Origin: an uncultured Opitutaceae bacterium
GTDB lineage: Bacteria > Verrucomicrobiota > Verrucomicrobiia > Opitutales > Opitutaceae
DNA: 64,000 nt
Assembly (NCBI GenBank): GCA_951813085.1
Contig: OX638348.1
Coordinates: 4,535,627 to 4,599,626, forward strand
Reading direction: 5' to 3'
The position numbers and the translations under genes were made by a program. Shown in pieces: positions 27,179 to 38,404 of the stretch. The notes beneath the pieces are model-generated. The model was given only the letters and a program-made list of their open reading frames with translations, did not search any database and was not told the DNA's origin. Position 1 is the stretch's first letter; each line of letters starts with the position of its first letter.

Positions 27179-27458
27179 GAGGAAAGGTGTTGTCTAGCCG
27201 TTGCTTTTGACAACTTAGCTACGCCGTACCATGTCCTTTTTTCAATCTGCTCGCGTTTGGTTCTATCATTCCACTTCCCCCGGTCTAACTGTCGGGGCAG
27301 GCCCTAGAAAATTATAGCCAAATTGTTTGCCGATTAGTGCAGGGTAATTCAATCTAAATTATCGATAGACAAAAACAGCAGATTCGTAAGTAATTGATAA
27401 ACAGTATAAGAGACTGAATTAGAGAGTTTTACGGTTAGGCAGGAACTCATGTAGATCT

Positions 27459-27484
27459 GAGTTCGAATCTCGGTGGCCCGACCA
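27459..27484 (+). pseudogene. tRNA-Pro 3' end displaced by the island (attR)
   Basis: 21 bases identical to attL followed by GACCA, which completes the acceptor and CCA missing at 16376. No 5' half precedes it. Same 3' end as the intact tRNA-Pro at 6595-6672. Confidence 0.85.
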
Positions 27485-27519
27485 TTTTTAGCTCTAGTAC
27501 CAGAACTCCACCGAGTCGC

Positions 27520-27944
27520 TTGAAAGCGCGTTCACTGATTTCTCTTCGTTTCCTGATTCCTCCGATTGCGTTGCTTGCGACGATCGCCTGGGGATCGAGC
27601 TTTGACAAAAGCTCTCCGCAGGGGCCGGATCTCGATTATTTCGACAAGGTAGCCCATTTTTTGTATTCGGGTTGCTGTCTACTCTTTGGTATCGCTGGCT
27701 TCCGGGCGGGTTGAGGTCGAGTAAACGATTCGCATGGGCATTTGCGCTAACAATAGTATATGGAATAGTGGATGAATGGATACAGTCGTACAATCCGCTT
27801 CGGACTTCCGATCCGATGGATATTGTCGCAGATGGCGTCGGCGCGATAGTCGCGATAGTTGTTTATTGCCGATGGCGTTTCTACCGTCGCGTTTTGGAGA
27901 CGCCAATTTTGGATTTATTGAGACTGAAAATCGCCCCTGATTGA
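27520..27944 (+). pseudogene. VanZ-like gene, second copy, frameshifted
   Basis: About 99 percent identical to the intact copy at 6708-7133. One T is missing from a run (T6 at about 27657-27662 versus T7), which stops the first frame at 27714; the remainder (GIVDEWIQSYNPLR onwards) continues in another frame to 27944. It lies between attR and ligA, the probable original location. Confidence 0.88.
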
Positions 27945-27989
27945 ACCATCATCTATCGCTTGCCACTTTCGAGAATGTCGCTTGGATAG

Positions 27990-30005
<2,016 letters not shown>

Positions 30006-30013
30006 CGATCTCG

Positions 30014-30499
30014 CTAGAGCTGGGTACCTTGCATCTTGTTTTGAAGCTCTACTTGAAAGACTTCGATATCCTCAGGCGAAGGTTGATACCCTTCTTGATC
30101 TGGATCGAGACCAAGGCGACCCATGGGATCCACGTACCATTTCGCGGATACGCCATCTCTGAAAGTAACGCTCCCGCTAAGGGCTGCTCCGGGGCGCTTT
30201 ATTGAGTCGATTTCAACGCTCACTCCGCCGGGGCTATCGTTCGAAGCAGCGGCTTGCTCACCTGAAGAGTCCAAAACGCTTGCGTCCGGATTGGACTGAG
30301 AATCGGCGGCGACTTCGGGAGCGGCAGGCTGTTCGGGCTCCTTTAGATCCAGGTCGAGATCGTCGATCAAGAAGCGCGTTTCCATGAACGTAGCATGGAC
30401 CTCGAATTCGTCGGTAATGAGACGTTGGATGTCCGAGATGGAGGCTCCATCTGCGAGACGCTGGGCGATAGTCTGTTTTTGTTCGTCGCTGAGGTTCAT
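30014..30499 (-). CDS. Hypothetical protein, conserved-looking
   Basis: 161 residues. Helical N-terminus (SDEQKQTIAQRLADGASISD; ITDEFEVHATFMETRFLIDDL), an acidic and proline-rich middle, and a beta-rich C-terminus (GSVTFRDGVSAKWYVDPMGR). No recognised domain. It converges with ligA (8-base gap) and follows dnaA on the same strand. Confidence 0.7.
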   Translation of the reverse strand: MNLSDEQKQTIAQRLADGASISDIQRLITDEFEVHATFMETRFLIDDLDLDLKEPEQPAAPEVAADSQSNPDASVLDSSGEQAAASNDSPGGVSVEIDSIKRPGAALSGSVTFRDGVSAKWYVDPMGRLGLDPDQEGYQPSPEDIEVFQVELQNKMQGTQL

Positions 30500-30556
30500 G
30501 GCTATTTAGGTCCTATAGGACTTGTCGGACCGTGAGGTCCAGCTTATCCGCAATAT

Positions 30557-31942
30557 CTACCGAGAAAGCTGGGCTTTCAAGTAGTCGACGCTGTGGCGAA
30601 CGGTGTTGTCTTGCTCCACCAAGTTCTCTACTTGGCGGCAAGCGTGAATTACGGTGCCGTGATCGCGGCCGCCGAAGGCTTCTCCAATTTCTTGCAATGA
30701 GTGCTTGGTGAGCTCGCGGCTTAGATACATCGCGATTTGCCGGGGAACGGCGATGTGGTTCGGGCGGCGGCGACTCAACATATCGGAGTGGCGCAGCTCG
30801 AAGTACTCGGCGACTTTCTTCTGAATCGCGTCAATAGTCAGCTGCTGCTTTGCGGCTTCCATCAAGACGTCGCTTAGGAGCATTTCGCAAGTCGAAATGT
30901 CGAGCGGGTTGCCGGTCAGCGACGAGTAGCTGCATACCTTAATGAGCGCGCCCTCGAGCCGACGGATATTTTTGACGATATGCTCGGCGATAAAGTTGAT
31001 GATTTCATCGTGTACCTTGAAATTGTGCTGCTCAGCCTTCTTGCGAAGGATGGCGACTCGAGTTTCGAAATCGGGCGCTTGAATGTCCGTGACGAGTCCC
31101 CACTGAAATCTGGATACGAGCCGGCTCTCTAGTTTCGCGATCTCGTTGGCGGGCCGATCGCTGGAAAGGAATATCTGCTTCTGTTGCTCGAAGAGCTCGT
31201 TGAACGTGTGGAAGAATTCTTCTTGAATGCGTTCCTTGCCGCTCAAGAACTGCACATCGTCGATGAGCAGTACGTCTACTTTGCGGTACCGTTTCCGAAA
31301 TCGGGCTAGCGTGTTGTCTTGAATCGCGGAGATAAACTCGTTCGTGAACTTCTCCGATGAAAGGTAGGCGACGCGCGCGTCCAGCTTGTTCAGCAAGATG
31401 TGATGGCCCACCGCATGCATGAGATGCGTCTTCCCTAGTCCCGTTTCGCCATAAACGAAAAGGGGATTATAGGCTCCTGCGGGCGCATGGGCGACTGCGA
31501 TTGCCGCGGCATGCGCGAGCTGGCTATTGGAGCCAATCACGAAGTTCTCGAACGTATTGCGTCGATTGAGGCTGACGTCGCTAGGAGAGCGTTTTTTCGC
31601 GGTTGAAATAGGTCGGCGCGTGCTCTCTTGATCTTCCGAGGAATCCGCGATGCGGTTGCTCTCCGAGACATCTTCGCTTTCTTCGCTGGGATTGTTCTCG
31701 AGGGTAACGGTGACAGGGAATCCGAGGAATCGCTGAAAGGCTTTTGTCAATAGATCCAGATAATTGTCATTGATCCAGATGGCTGAAAACTCATTGGGCA
31801 CCCGCAGCACCACATCCCGTTCTTCGGCCTTTAGGCATTCGACGGACGCAAACCAACTCTCGAAGATATCGCGCGGAAGCAATTCTGATAGTTCGGCTCT
31901 TACTTTTTCCCAAATTTGGGTGGGCTCGGTGACCTGTGGCAT
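30557..31942 (-). CDS. dnaA: Chromosomal replication initiator DnaA
   Basis: 461 residues. N-terminal domain I, a variable linker, AAA+ core with Walker A YGETGLGKTHLMHAVG and Walker B VLLIDDVQFLSGK, and C-terminal DNA-binding domain IV with the signature GGRDHGTVIHACRQV. It initiates replication by binding DnaA boxes and melting the origin. A 490-base gene-free region precedes it and holds DnaA-box-like 9-mers, suggesting autoregulation or a nearby origin. Confidence 0.98.
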   Translation of the reverse strand: MPQVTEPTQIWEKVRAELSELLPRDIFESWFASVECLKAEERDVVLRVPNEFSAIWINDNYLDLLTKAFQRFLGFPVTVTLENNPSEESEDVSESNRIADSSEDQESTRRPISTAKKRSPSDVSLNRRNTFENFVIGSNSQLAHAAAIAVAHAPAGAYNPLFVYGETGLGKTHLMHAVGHHILLNKLDARVAYLSSEKFTNEFISAIQDNTLARFRKRYRKVDVLLIDDVQFLSGKERIQEEFFHTFNELFEQQKQIFLSSDRPANEIAKLESRLVSRFQWGLVTDIQAPDFETRVAILRKKAEQHNFKVHDEIINFIAEHIVKNIRRLEGALIKVCSYSSLTGNPLDISTCEMLLSDVLMEAAKQQLTIDAIQKKVAEYFELRHSDMLSRRRPNHIAVPRQIAMYLSRELTKHSLQEIGEAFGGRDHGTVIHACRQVENLVEQDNTVRHSVDYLKAQLSR

Positions 31943-32435
31943 TGAAATAGTTAGAAACTTTGGCGGTTATTCACATCGATTAGTGGGACGCTGCGCGAGC
32001 GTTGTTTCTAACTTGGTATCCGAGGAGAAGGGCCACTACAAAAAGGGAATAACGCGCTTGAATGGAGCTTTTGAAGCAAAGCGTGTTCAAGTCGTTGTGT
32101 CTAAAGAGTTTAACGGGGAAGTTGTAGTGGATTATTCGATTTAGGAAGACAAAGTGAAAACAGAAAGTGCGCGATGCGTAGTAAAATGAAATCTTGTAAC
32201 AGTAACGTAAAGAGAAAGGCATATCTCAAGCCCTAGTTTTGGACAAGTTATTAACATTTTCTTGTGCATAAGTTTTTTCTCAAAACGCTTGCCATGCGCG
32301 GCATAAATTCCCTCGTCCAGAAACTACTAGAAATAAGCTCTTTAAGGTAGAGCGACGTTTCAAACGATTGGAAATTGGAGTGTTTGGAGGGCGAAATTCG
32401 ACTCTGGATCGATGTCGAAAGGCAGAAAATTTTCC
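31943..32435. promoter_or_regulatory. Gene-free region upstream of dnaA with DnaA-box-like sites
   Basis: Two 9-mers match TTATNCACA: 31967-31975 (TTATTCACA, plus strand) and 32263-32271 (TGTGCATAA, minus-strand TTATGCACA). A close variant GTTATTAACA lies at 32247-32256. The stretch around 32230-32330 is AT-rich. This fits a dnaA control region or part of the replication origin. The short reading frames here show no support. Confidence 0.5.
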
Positions 32436-33398
32436 TTATTTTTTTTCTGCCATCTTTGCGATCAGCCGATCATTGAAATCTTTGGCGGGATCATGGCCAA
32501 GTCGCTTTAGGGCTTGCACCATTGAGGCGACCTCGACGATGCGAGCGATGTCGCGCCCTGGCCGAACGAAAATTTCGATGTGGGGAACGTCGATTCCAAG
32601 GATCGTAAAGAAGTCCTGGTCAAGCCCGGTTCGATCCTCATCGATATCGGGCGTTAGCTCTAATAGGGATACGACAAGATCGATACGTTTCTCGGGCCTA
32701 ATGCTGCGTACCCCGAACATCTCGCCCACATTGATGATGCCGATTCCCCGGCATTCCATGTATCCTTGATTGAGCTCCATGCTTGAGGCGATTAGTTCGC
32801 GCTCATCCAATAAGCGAATACGCGTAAGGTCATCCGCTACGATACTATGACCGCGTTCTATCAGCGCGAGCGCGCATTCGCTTTTACCGATTCCGCTGGA
32901 GCCGCGTATCAGCGTTCCCATACCTTTGATGTCCATCATGGTCCCGTGCTCAGAGGTTGAGGGAGCGAAGGCGGCGTCTAGCGATAGCGTGGCCGCATTG
33001 AGGAAATTCATGGTGATCATTGACGTACGCAGAATGGGCAGTCCACGCGTCTCCGCTATTTCCTTCATCACCGGGAGGGGTAGGTAGTTTCGAGCGATCA
33101 CCAAGCAAGGAATAGAGTGGTCGATCAATTCGGATAGTCGTTGTCGTTGCGTATCCTTATCCAGGCTACGCAAATAGGTCATTTCCGAAGCTCCAAGTAC
33201 TTGTAACCGCTTGTTAGCAAAGTATTTAAAAAATCCTGTCAGCGCAAGCGAGGGACGATTGACACTCCCTTCGCGGATGACGCGACGCAATCCACGCTCT
33301 CCGGCCACGAGCTCCAGTTTCAGGTGGCCCGAGTAGGTTTTCAGAAAGTCTCTAACAGATAAGCTATCGATTTTCTTAATTGGATTGCTGGGGTTCAT
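32436..33398 (-). CDS. hprK: HPr kinase/phosphorylase
   Basis: 320 residues. N-terminal domain (KKIDSLSVRDFLKTYSGHLK...), then the kinase domain with Walker A GSSGIGKSECALALIERGH, IVADDLTRIRLL and the HprK signature YMECRGIGIINVGEMFGV. It phosphorylates and dephosphorylates HPr on serine. In Verrucomicrobiota and Proteobacteria it usually sits near lptB and PTS genes; here it is directly downstream of lptB (30-base gap), with no rpoN or hpf gene in between. Confidence 0.95.
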   Translation of the reverse strand: MNPSNPIKKIDSLSVRDFLKTYSGHLKLELVAGERGLRRVIREGSVNRPSLALTGFFKYFANKRLQVLGASEMTYLRSLDKDTQRQRLSELIDHSIPCLVIARNYLPLPVMKEIAETRGLPILRTSMITMNFLNAATLSLDAAFAPSTSEHGTMMDIKGMGTLIRGSSGIGKSECALALIERGHSIVADDLTRIRLLDERELIASSMELNQGYMECRGIGIINVGEMFGVRSIRPEKRIDLVVSLLELTPDIDEDRTGLDQDFFTILGIDVPHIEIFVRPGRDIARIVEVASMVQALKRLGHDPAKDFNDRLIAKMAEKK

Positions 33399-33428
33399 TG
33401 CGTTGATGGGGAAAGGTTTCGAACGGGC

Positions 33429-34208
33429 TTACATATTGAAATTCTCGCCCAGGTACAGCTTACGGCTTTTGGGATCGTTGATGAGAAAGTCGCGATCCCC
33501 GCTAGCGAGTACCTTGCCTTCGTGAATTAGGTAGGCTCGATCGACGATGGCCAAGGTGTCGCGGACGTTGTGATCGGTAATCAGGATCCCGATACCTCTT
33601 TCCTTCAGGGCGAGAACTATCTTTTGAACTTCCGCCACATTGATCGGATCGACTCCGGCGAAGGGTTCGTCCATAAGCACGAACTCGGGCTGGGTCACGA
33701 GGCATCGAGCGATCTCTAGGCGCCGGCGTTCGCCCCCGCTAAGGGTATAGGCTTTCTGCTTTGCGAGCGAAAGGAGGCCCAGATCAGTGAGCTGGCTTTC
33801 AATGACTCCTTTTCGTTGCCTGCGATTGAGAGGAAGGGTCTCCGCAACTGCCTGCACATTCTGCCAAACTGTTAGCTTTTTGAATACGCTTGGCTCCTGT
33901 GGCAAATATCCGATTCCGAGACGGGCTCGCCGGTGCACCTTCAAATGCGTAATGGTCTTGCGGTTGAGAAGCACGAAGCCTCGAGTCGCTTCCACCAGTC
34001 CAGCGATCATGTAGAAGGTCGTGGTTTTCCCAGCGCCATTGGGTCCGAGGAGACCGACGACTTCTCCCGTTGATATATCCAAGCTGGCCCCGTTCACTAC
34101 AGTCTTAGTCCCATAGGTTTTAACTAACCCGCGGGCCTCGATCATGTTGGGTGGATCCTTTTGTGAATCCTCCGTGGGCGCGACCTCTTCTTCTACCGTT
34201 TCGCTCAT
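33429..34208 (-). CDS. lptB: LPS export ABC transporter ATPase LptB
   Basis: 259 residues. Walker A LLGPNGAGKTTTFYMIAGLV, signature YTLSGGERRRLEIARCL, Walker B FVLMDEPFAGVDPINVAEVQ, and the switch His in ILITDHNVRDTL; this is the LptB subgroup. It powers lipopolysaccharide transport from the inner membrane with LptFG. There is a ~30-residue N-terminal extension. The start overlaps lptA by 4 bases. Confidence 0.97.
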   Translation of the reverse strand: MSETVEEEVAPTEDSQKDPPNMIEARGLVKTYGTKTVVNGASLDISTGEVVGLLGPNGAGKTTTFYMIAGLVEATRGFVLLNRKTITHLKVHRRARLGIGYLPQEPSVFKKLTVWQNVQAVAETLPLNRRQRKGVIESQLTDLGLLSLAKQKAYTLSGGERRRLEIARCLVTQPEFVLMDEPFAGVDPINVAEVQKIVLALKERGIGILITDHNVRDTLAIVDRAYLIHEGKVLASGDRDFLINDPKSRKLYLGENFNM

Positions 34209-34885
34209 GGGTTGTCATCGCCCCTGCGACGGTTGTTTCGGTTGTTAGGCTGCTCGGATTCCGTATCGTCTTCCTCGTCGTCGGGCGCCGCTTCTTCTTC
34301 AGGAGGGACGATTGAATCCTCGTTTTCCTCGAATCCGAAATCTTCGATCGGTGGACCAGTAAAGCGAATCTTATTGTCTGGGCTACCGATCCACTCCACG
34401 AGGCCATTGCCTCTATGGATCCGGAGTTGAGCGCCCGTTCCATCCATAGTAATTGAATTCTGATACACGATTGGGTCCTCGTCCAAGAGGATGAAGTCCT
34501 CGTTAGGGAATACTTCGGCCCGACCGGCGGTGGCGGTCCGTTCTTCCTGCACGATCTTTACGGCGCCGGTCGCAATGATTTGCCTAATAGAGCTGACGTC
34601 TCCGATCGTGTCGTTGCCATCCTTGTCTTTTACATCCGTGAAGACTTCGATCTTATTGCAGGTGATCACGAGGTTGGTAGCAGTGAGTTTAACGCTTCCC
34701 ACGCCAACGAGGTATCCTTTGTCCTCAGTGATTTCCGCTTTGAGGCTTTCAGCCTCGATCTCGGTTTGCACAAGCGGCTTGTCGGATGGACGTACCGTTC
34801 CTTCGGGTCGAGTCGGTTCGGTTTGAGCGCCCGATTGCAAAGCTAGAGCGGCGCAGGCCCAAAGAGTAGTTAAAAGCCGTTTCAT
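34205..34885 (-). CDS. lptA: LptA/OstA-like periplasmic LPS transport protein
   Basis: 226 residues. Signal peptide (RLLTTLWACAALALQSGAQ), then an OstA-type beta-jellyroll (ESLKAEITEDKGYLVGVGSV, LTATNLVITCNKIEVF, ATAGRAEVFPNEDFILLDED). The acidic/low-complexity tail (PPEEEAAPDDEEDDTESEQP) is unusual for LptA. It would form the periplasmic bridge for LPS. Located between lptC-like and lptB genes with 4-base overlaps on both sides. Confidence 0.8.
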   Translation of the reverse strand: MKRLLTTLWACAALALQSGAQTEPTRPEGTVRPSDKPLVQTEIEAESLKAEITEDKGYLVGVGSVKLTATNLVITCNKIEVFTDVKDKDGNDTIGDVSSIRQIIATGAVKIVQEERTATAGRAEVFPNEDFILLDEDPIVYQNSITMDGTGAQLRIHRGNGLVEWIGSPDNKIRFTGPPIEDFGFEENEDSIVPPEEEAAPDDEEDDTESEQPNNRNNRRRGDDNP

Positions 34886-35337
34886 TTGATTACGTTGCCG
34901 ATTGAGTCCTTGATCACGATTTTGACGTTTCTATTGATTACAATCTGATTGATGCGTTCCTGCCAAATCCAATCCTCGCCCGTGAGGACGAAGGAATCGT
35001 TCTGGAGCTTTATCGCCCCGGGACCCGACGCGGTGCTCTTTCGCGACTTGTCGAACCGGAACAGCGCTTCCGGGCTTTCCATAGTTCCAATCACGGCGTC
35101 GCGCTCATCTCCCGTGTATTGATTAAGTTCCATTCCTACGATCCGAATTTCCGACGCGTTGACGTAGATGCCTTGCTCACCCCGCAGGTAGCCCGTTCGG
35201 TAGCCCTGGTCATTGAAGAGGGGCAGCTTGAAATTCGTGATCGGCTCGCTAATGGGCGATTGCCCTAGCGCCCAGGCCCCAAATAGGAGCAATGCGCTAA
35301 CTAATCCTCGTCGGGCGTTTCTATTAAAGAGTGTCAT
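34882..35337 (-). CDS. lptC: LptC-like LPS assembly protein
   Basis: 151 residues. An N-terminal hydrophobic anchor (GLVSALLLFGAWALGQ), then a beta-rich LptC/OstA-like domain (YRTGYLRGEQGIYVNASEIR; SFVLTGEDWIWQERINQIVI). Position just after kdsC and before lptA is the usual place of lptC. Sequence similarity to classical LptC is weak by eye, so the name rests partly on context. Confidence 0.7.
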   Translation of the reverse strand: MTLFNRNARRGLVSALLLFGAWALGQSPISEPITNFKLPLFNDQGYRTGYLRGEQGIYVNASEIRIVGMELNQYTGDERDAVIGTMESPEALFRFDKSRKSTASGPGAIKLQNDSFVLTGEDWIWQERINQIVINRNVKIVIKDSIGNVIK

Positions 35338-35343
35338 GATAGC

Positions 35344-35847
35344 TTATTGAGAACGCGCGGCTAGGATATAGTTGCAAACTTCTCGAACGGCTCCGTTTCC
35401 GCCCGTTCGACCTGTCACGTAGTTCGCTGCGGATAGAGGGGCGTCTTGCGCTTCGGGTACGGCGATTCCTATCCCTGCCAATTCGATAGCCCCCGTGTCG
35501 ATGATATCGTCTCCGATATAGGCGACTTGCTCGGGAGCCAGGCCGATTTCTTTCATCAGGGAAGCCAAAGCGGCAGCCTTGTCCTTGCGTCCCTGGATTA
35601 CGTATTCAATTTTTAATTCCTCTGCTCTCCGGCTCGTAGCGCCGGAACTGCGGCCCGAGATCCATGCGACCTTGACCCCGCTTTCCTTGAGCATCACCAG
35701 ACCCAGCCCATCTATTATAGAGAAGCGCTTGGTCTCGGAGCCATCGGAGGACACGTAGAGGCTTCCATCGGTCAGAACGCCGTCCACGTCCATCGCGAGG
35801 AGTTCGATTGCGCTCCAATCTAAGGAGTCTGTGTTTTGCGCGCCCAT
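35344..35847 (-). CDS. kdsC: 3-deoxy-D-manno-octulosonate 8-phosphate phosphatase (KdsC)
   Basis: 167 residues. HAD-superfamily C0 type: LLAMDVDGVLTDGSLYVSSDG (nucleophile Asp), then KVAWISGRSSGATSRRAEEL, and VAYIGDDIIDTGAIELAGIG (motif III). It removes phosphate from KDO-8-P in LPS core synthesis, matching the lpt genes that follow on the same strand. Confidence 0.92.
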   Translation of the reverse strand: MGAQNTDSLDWSAIELLAMDVDGVLTDGSLYVSSDGSETKRFSIIDGLGLVMLKESGVKVAWISGRSSGATSRRAEELKIEYVIQGRKDKAAALASLMKEIGLAPEQVAYIGDDIIDTGAIELAGIGIAVPEAQDAPLSAANYVTGRTGGNGAVREVCNYILAARSQ

Positions 35848-35851
35848 CCGA

Positions 35852-37909
35852 TCAATCCGCTTCTATCCAATCGATCATCGCATTCAAGATGATGTTCTTG
35901 TCTGGTCGAAAGGAGGCTTCGAGTTCAGGAGCAAATGGAACGGGCATGTCTTTCGACGCAATACGCAGCGGGGGCGCTTCCAAATCAAAAAATTGCTCTT
36001 CCGTGATCCGGGCGATCAATTCGGCTCCGAATCCCACATTGCGCCGGCTTTCGTGAACGACTACGAGCCGTCCCGTTCGAGCGACAGATGCGCGAATGGC
36101 GTCCAAGTTGAGCGGCGCGAGCGCTCGTAGATCGAACAGGTCGCAGGAGAGCTCGTATTCTTCGCTCAAGTAATCGAGCGCCTCGTTGGTCCATAACGTC
36201 ATCTCGCCGTACGTTACTGCGGTGGCGTAGTCGCCGCTTCGTCGCAGGGCGGGTTTCCATACCTCACCGAAGCTGGGATTGTATTTTACGGGCGCTTTCA
36301 GGAGGCGATAGAGTTTCTTGTGCTCGAATATGAGTACCGGATTGTCGTCTTCATAGGCGGCCAGCATGGCGTCGTACGCATCCTGCGGCGTACTTGGATA
36401 GATCAATTTCGTCCCTGGTATATGAAGATAGAGCGCTTCTAGATCTTGGGAGTGAAAGGAGCCAAAGGTCAGTCCGCCACCGCACGGGAATCGCATGACC
36501 ATCGGTACTGAGGCGCCGGATCGGAAATGGTAGGTACCTGCATTGAGAGTGATTTGCGTGGTGGCATCTACGGCGAAGTCCGCGAATTGGAATTCAACAA
36601 TCGGCCTGTGTCCGGTGATCGCGAGTCCGGTAGCATATCCCACAGTGGCAGATTCGCAAATGGGCGTATTGAGAACGCGGCTACGGCCAAAGTCCTTATG
36701 CAGATTCCCGGTGACTTTGAAAGGCCCGCCATAGTCGGCGATATCCTGGCCCATTACGATCGATTCGGGCGATTCCGTAAGGATCTTGCGATGGGCTCGA
36801 TTCAAGGCTTGGGCAAAAGTGAGCTCAGAGGCCTCTTCGTTCTCTTCTGAAGTCCAATCGATGCTCTGGCGGGAACGCGTGTAGACATCCTCGATCAAGC
36901 CGATTGGCCCGCTTGGCGGTAGCTTGATCGCAGCTGACAGCGTGGTATCGACGAATTCCTTTAGATAGGCATCCTCTTTGTCCAACTCTTCTTCGAATCC
37001 TTTTTCCACCAATCGCGTTCGGAAATTGGGCAGGCAATCATCCTGTATCCACTTCTCGACCAGATTAGGATCGATGTAGTCGCACGTATCGTAACCTGCA
37101 TGTCCTCGTAGCCGCAAGGAATGGGTCTCGATCAACATAGGTCTTCCCGAAGAGCGGGTCTCTTGCACAGCATCCCAGAAGATTGATAGGTTGGATTCTA
37201 GGTCTTTTGCGTCGAGGGCGATTCCTTTCATTCCGTATCCGGCGGCGCGATCTACGAGATTGCCGGCGTACTGCTCATGCAGGGGGGTCGAGTAGGCGTA
37301 CTTGTTGTTCTCGATTACGAAAATAACTGGGATGTCTAGCACGCTCGCTAGGTTTAGGCTCTCATGGATTTCTCCAGTGCTGGAGCCACCATCGCCAAAG
37401 AAGGTAACTCCAATGGCGTCGAAGCCTTTGCGGCGTTGGGAGTCCGTACCTCCCATGACGTTCGAGCACATCTTTCCGAGATGGCTGATCATAGGGAAAC
37501 TGCGATTTTTTGGATCCCCATGATGAGCATTCCCTTCGCGGCCTTTGGTGGGGCTCCCGGAATTTCCCAAGTATTGGCAGATATGGTCTCCGAGATGATC
37601 GCTCCAAATGAGGTGTCCGGGAAGTCCTCGATGCGTCCAAGATACGCAGTCGATTTCCTTGTCGAGCATCAGGGCTAGCGGCGCCACGATTCCTTCGTTC
37701 CCATCGGAGCAGGTGACGGTGCCCTTCATTTTCCCCTGTCGAAACAGTTCGAGGATGCGGACATCCACGAAGCGGCTATACGCCATCCATCGGTAAGTGA
37801 GCAGGAGGTCTTGATCGCTGGGCGCGCTTGAGGCGGGCCGCAGGTCGCGCTCGAGCAATGGCTCGGGCGTTTGTGGATAGATCGCTGATTTCTGTACGGT
37901 GGAGGTCAT
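35852..37909 (-). CDS. 2-oxo acid dehydrogenase E1, alpha and beta subunits fused
   Basis: 685 residues. The alpha half has the thiamine diphosphate motif (FFGDGGSSTGEIHESLN to IENNKYAYSTP, i.e. GDG...NN) and RGHAGYDTCDYIDPN. The beta half begins near residue 360 (TFAQALNRAHRKILTESPES; MGQDIADYGGPFKVTGNL; TPICESATVGYATGLAITGH). This fused form is typical of branched-chain or pyruvate-like E1 of Bacteroidota and Verrucomicrobiota. Substrate (2-oxoisovalerate or pyruvate) cannot be decided. E2/E3 are not in the window. Confidence 0.92.
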   Translation of the reverse strand: MTSTVQKSAIYPQTPEPLLERDLRPASSAPSDQDLLLTYRWMAYSRFVDVRILELFRQGKMKGTVTCSDGNEGIVAPLALMLDKEIDCVSWTHRGLPGHLIWSDHLGDHICQYLGNSGSPTKGREGNAHHGDPKNRSFPMISHLGKMCSNVMGGTDSQRRKGFDAIGVTFFGDGGSSTGEIHESLNLASVLDIPVIFVIENNKYAYSTPLHEQYAGNLVDRAAGYGMKGIALDAKDLESNLSIFWDAVQETRSSGRPMLIETHSLRLRGHAGYDTCDYIDPNLVEKWIQDDCLPNFRTRLVEKGFEEELDKEDAYLKEFVDTTLSAAIKLPPSGPIGLIEDVYTRSRQSIDWTSEENEEASELTFAQALNRAHRKILTESPESIVMGQDIADYGGPFKVTGNLHKDFGRSRVLNTPICESATVGYATGLAITGHRPIVEFQFADFAVDATTQITLNAGTYHFRSGASVPMVMRFPCGGGLTFGSFHSQDLEALYLHIPGTKLIYPSTPQDAYDAMLAAYEDDNPVLIFEHKKLYRLLKAPVKYNPSFGEVWKPALRRSGDYATAVTYGEMTLWTNEALDYLSEEYELSCDLFDLRALAPLNLDAIRASVARTGRLVVVHESRRNVGFGAELIARITEEQFFDLEAPPLRIASKDMPVPFAPELEASFRPDKNIILNAMIDWIEAD

Positions 37910-37924
37910 GCGAAAAAGGGAACG

Positions 37925-38356
37925 TTAGGCATCGCTCGCCAGAATATCAATGCGCGATGCGTCTGCGGGCAGAGCGTTCTTGAACGCTTCGTAGCTGGGA
38001 GGGAATTCGATCGCGCCGCTGGGTGACCAATTCCATGATTTTCCTAGTACCGCGATCTTGGCTGGCTTGCCCGTGGAAGCGACGTTCATCTCGGATTCGA
38101 CTTTAGTTATGACCTGGGCTGCCATCCCAGATGGGGGCGTTAGCTGAAAGAGGCAATATACCGATTCGTGGGTTTCCCAAGCTTCCATTGGAGTCGCGGT
38201 CCATCCTGCAGACGGAGAGTCCATCGATAGGACGATTCGTTCCGCAGATTGGGGAGATTGGGCATCTGTGCCGGATTGGGTGCACCCTGCTTGAATCGTC
38301 GCCAACGAGATCGCTAGCAGTAGAGCGCGAGGATAAGCTGCTAGGCGAAGCGTCAT
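37925..38356 (-). CDS. Hypothetical lipoprotein
   Basis: 143 residues from ATG 38356 (MTLRLAAYPRALLLAISLAT, lipobox IQAGC); an upstream in-frame start adds 12 residues without a good signal peptide. The mature part (WTATPMEAWETHESVYCLFQ; KIAVLGKSWNWSPSGAIEFP) has no recognised domain. It lies between rpiB and the E1 dehydrogenase on the same strand. Confidence 0.65.
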   Translation of the reverse strand: MTLRLAAYPRALLLAISLATIQAGCTQSGTDAQSPQSAERIVLSMDSPSAGWTATPMEAWETHESVYCLFQLTPPSGMAAQVITKVESEMNVASTGKPAKIAVLGKSWNWSPSGAIEFPPSYEAFKNALPADASRIDILASDA

Positions 38357-38404
38357 CGATGTCTCAATTGGAATACCCGTCTGAAAAGCCAAATAAAGGA
38401 CCTC

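Larger units (their letters stand above)
16356..27479. mobile_element. 11.1-kb integrative island in tRNA-Pro
   Basis: Bounded by 21-bp perfect direct repeats of the tRNA-Pro T-arm and acceptor region (16356-16376 and 27459-27479). A tyrosine integrase begins 107 bases inside the left end, and tRNA sequence lies outside on both sides, as expected for attL and attR. Cargo: integrase, a coupled hypothetical gene, a helix-turn-helix protein, a polymerase-like protein, an exonuclease fusion, a subtilase, two lipoproteins and a second HTH regulator. At least four genes are frameshifted, so the island is probably no longer mobile. Confidence 0.88.
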
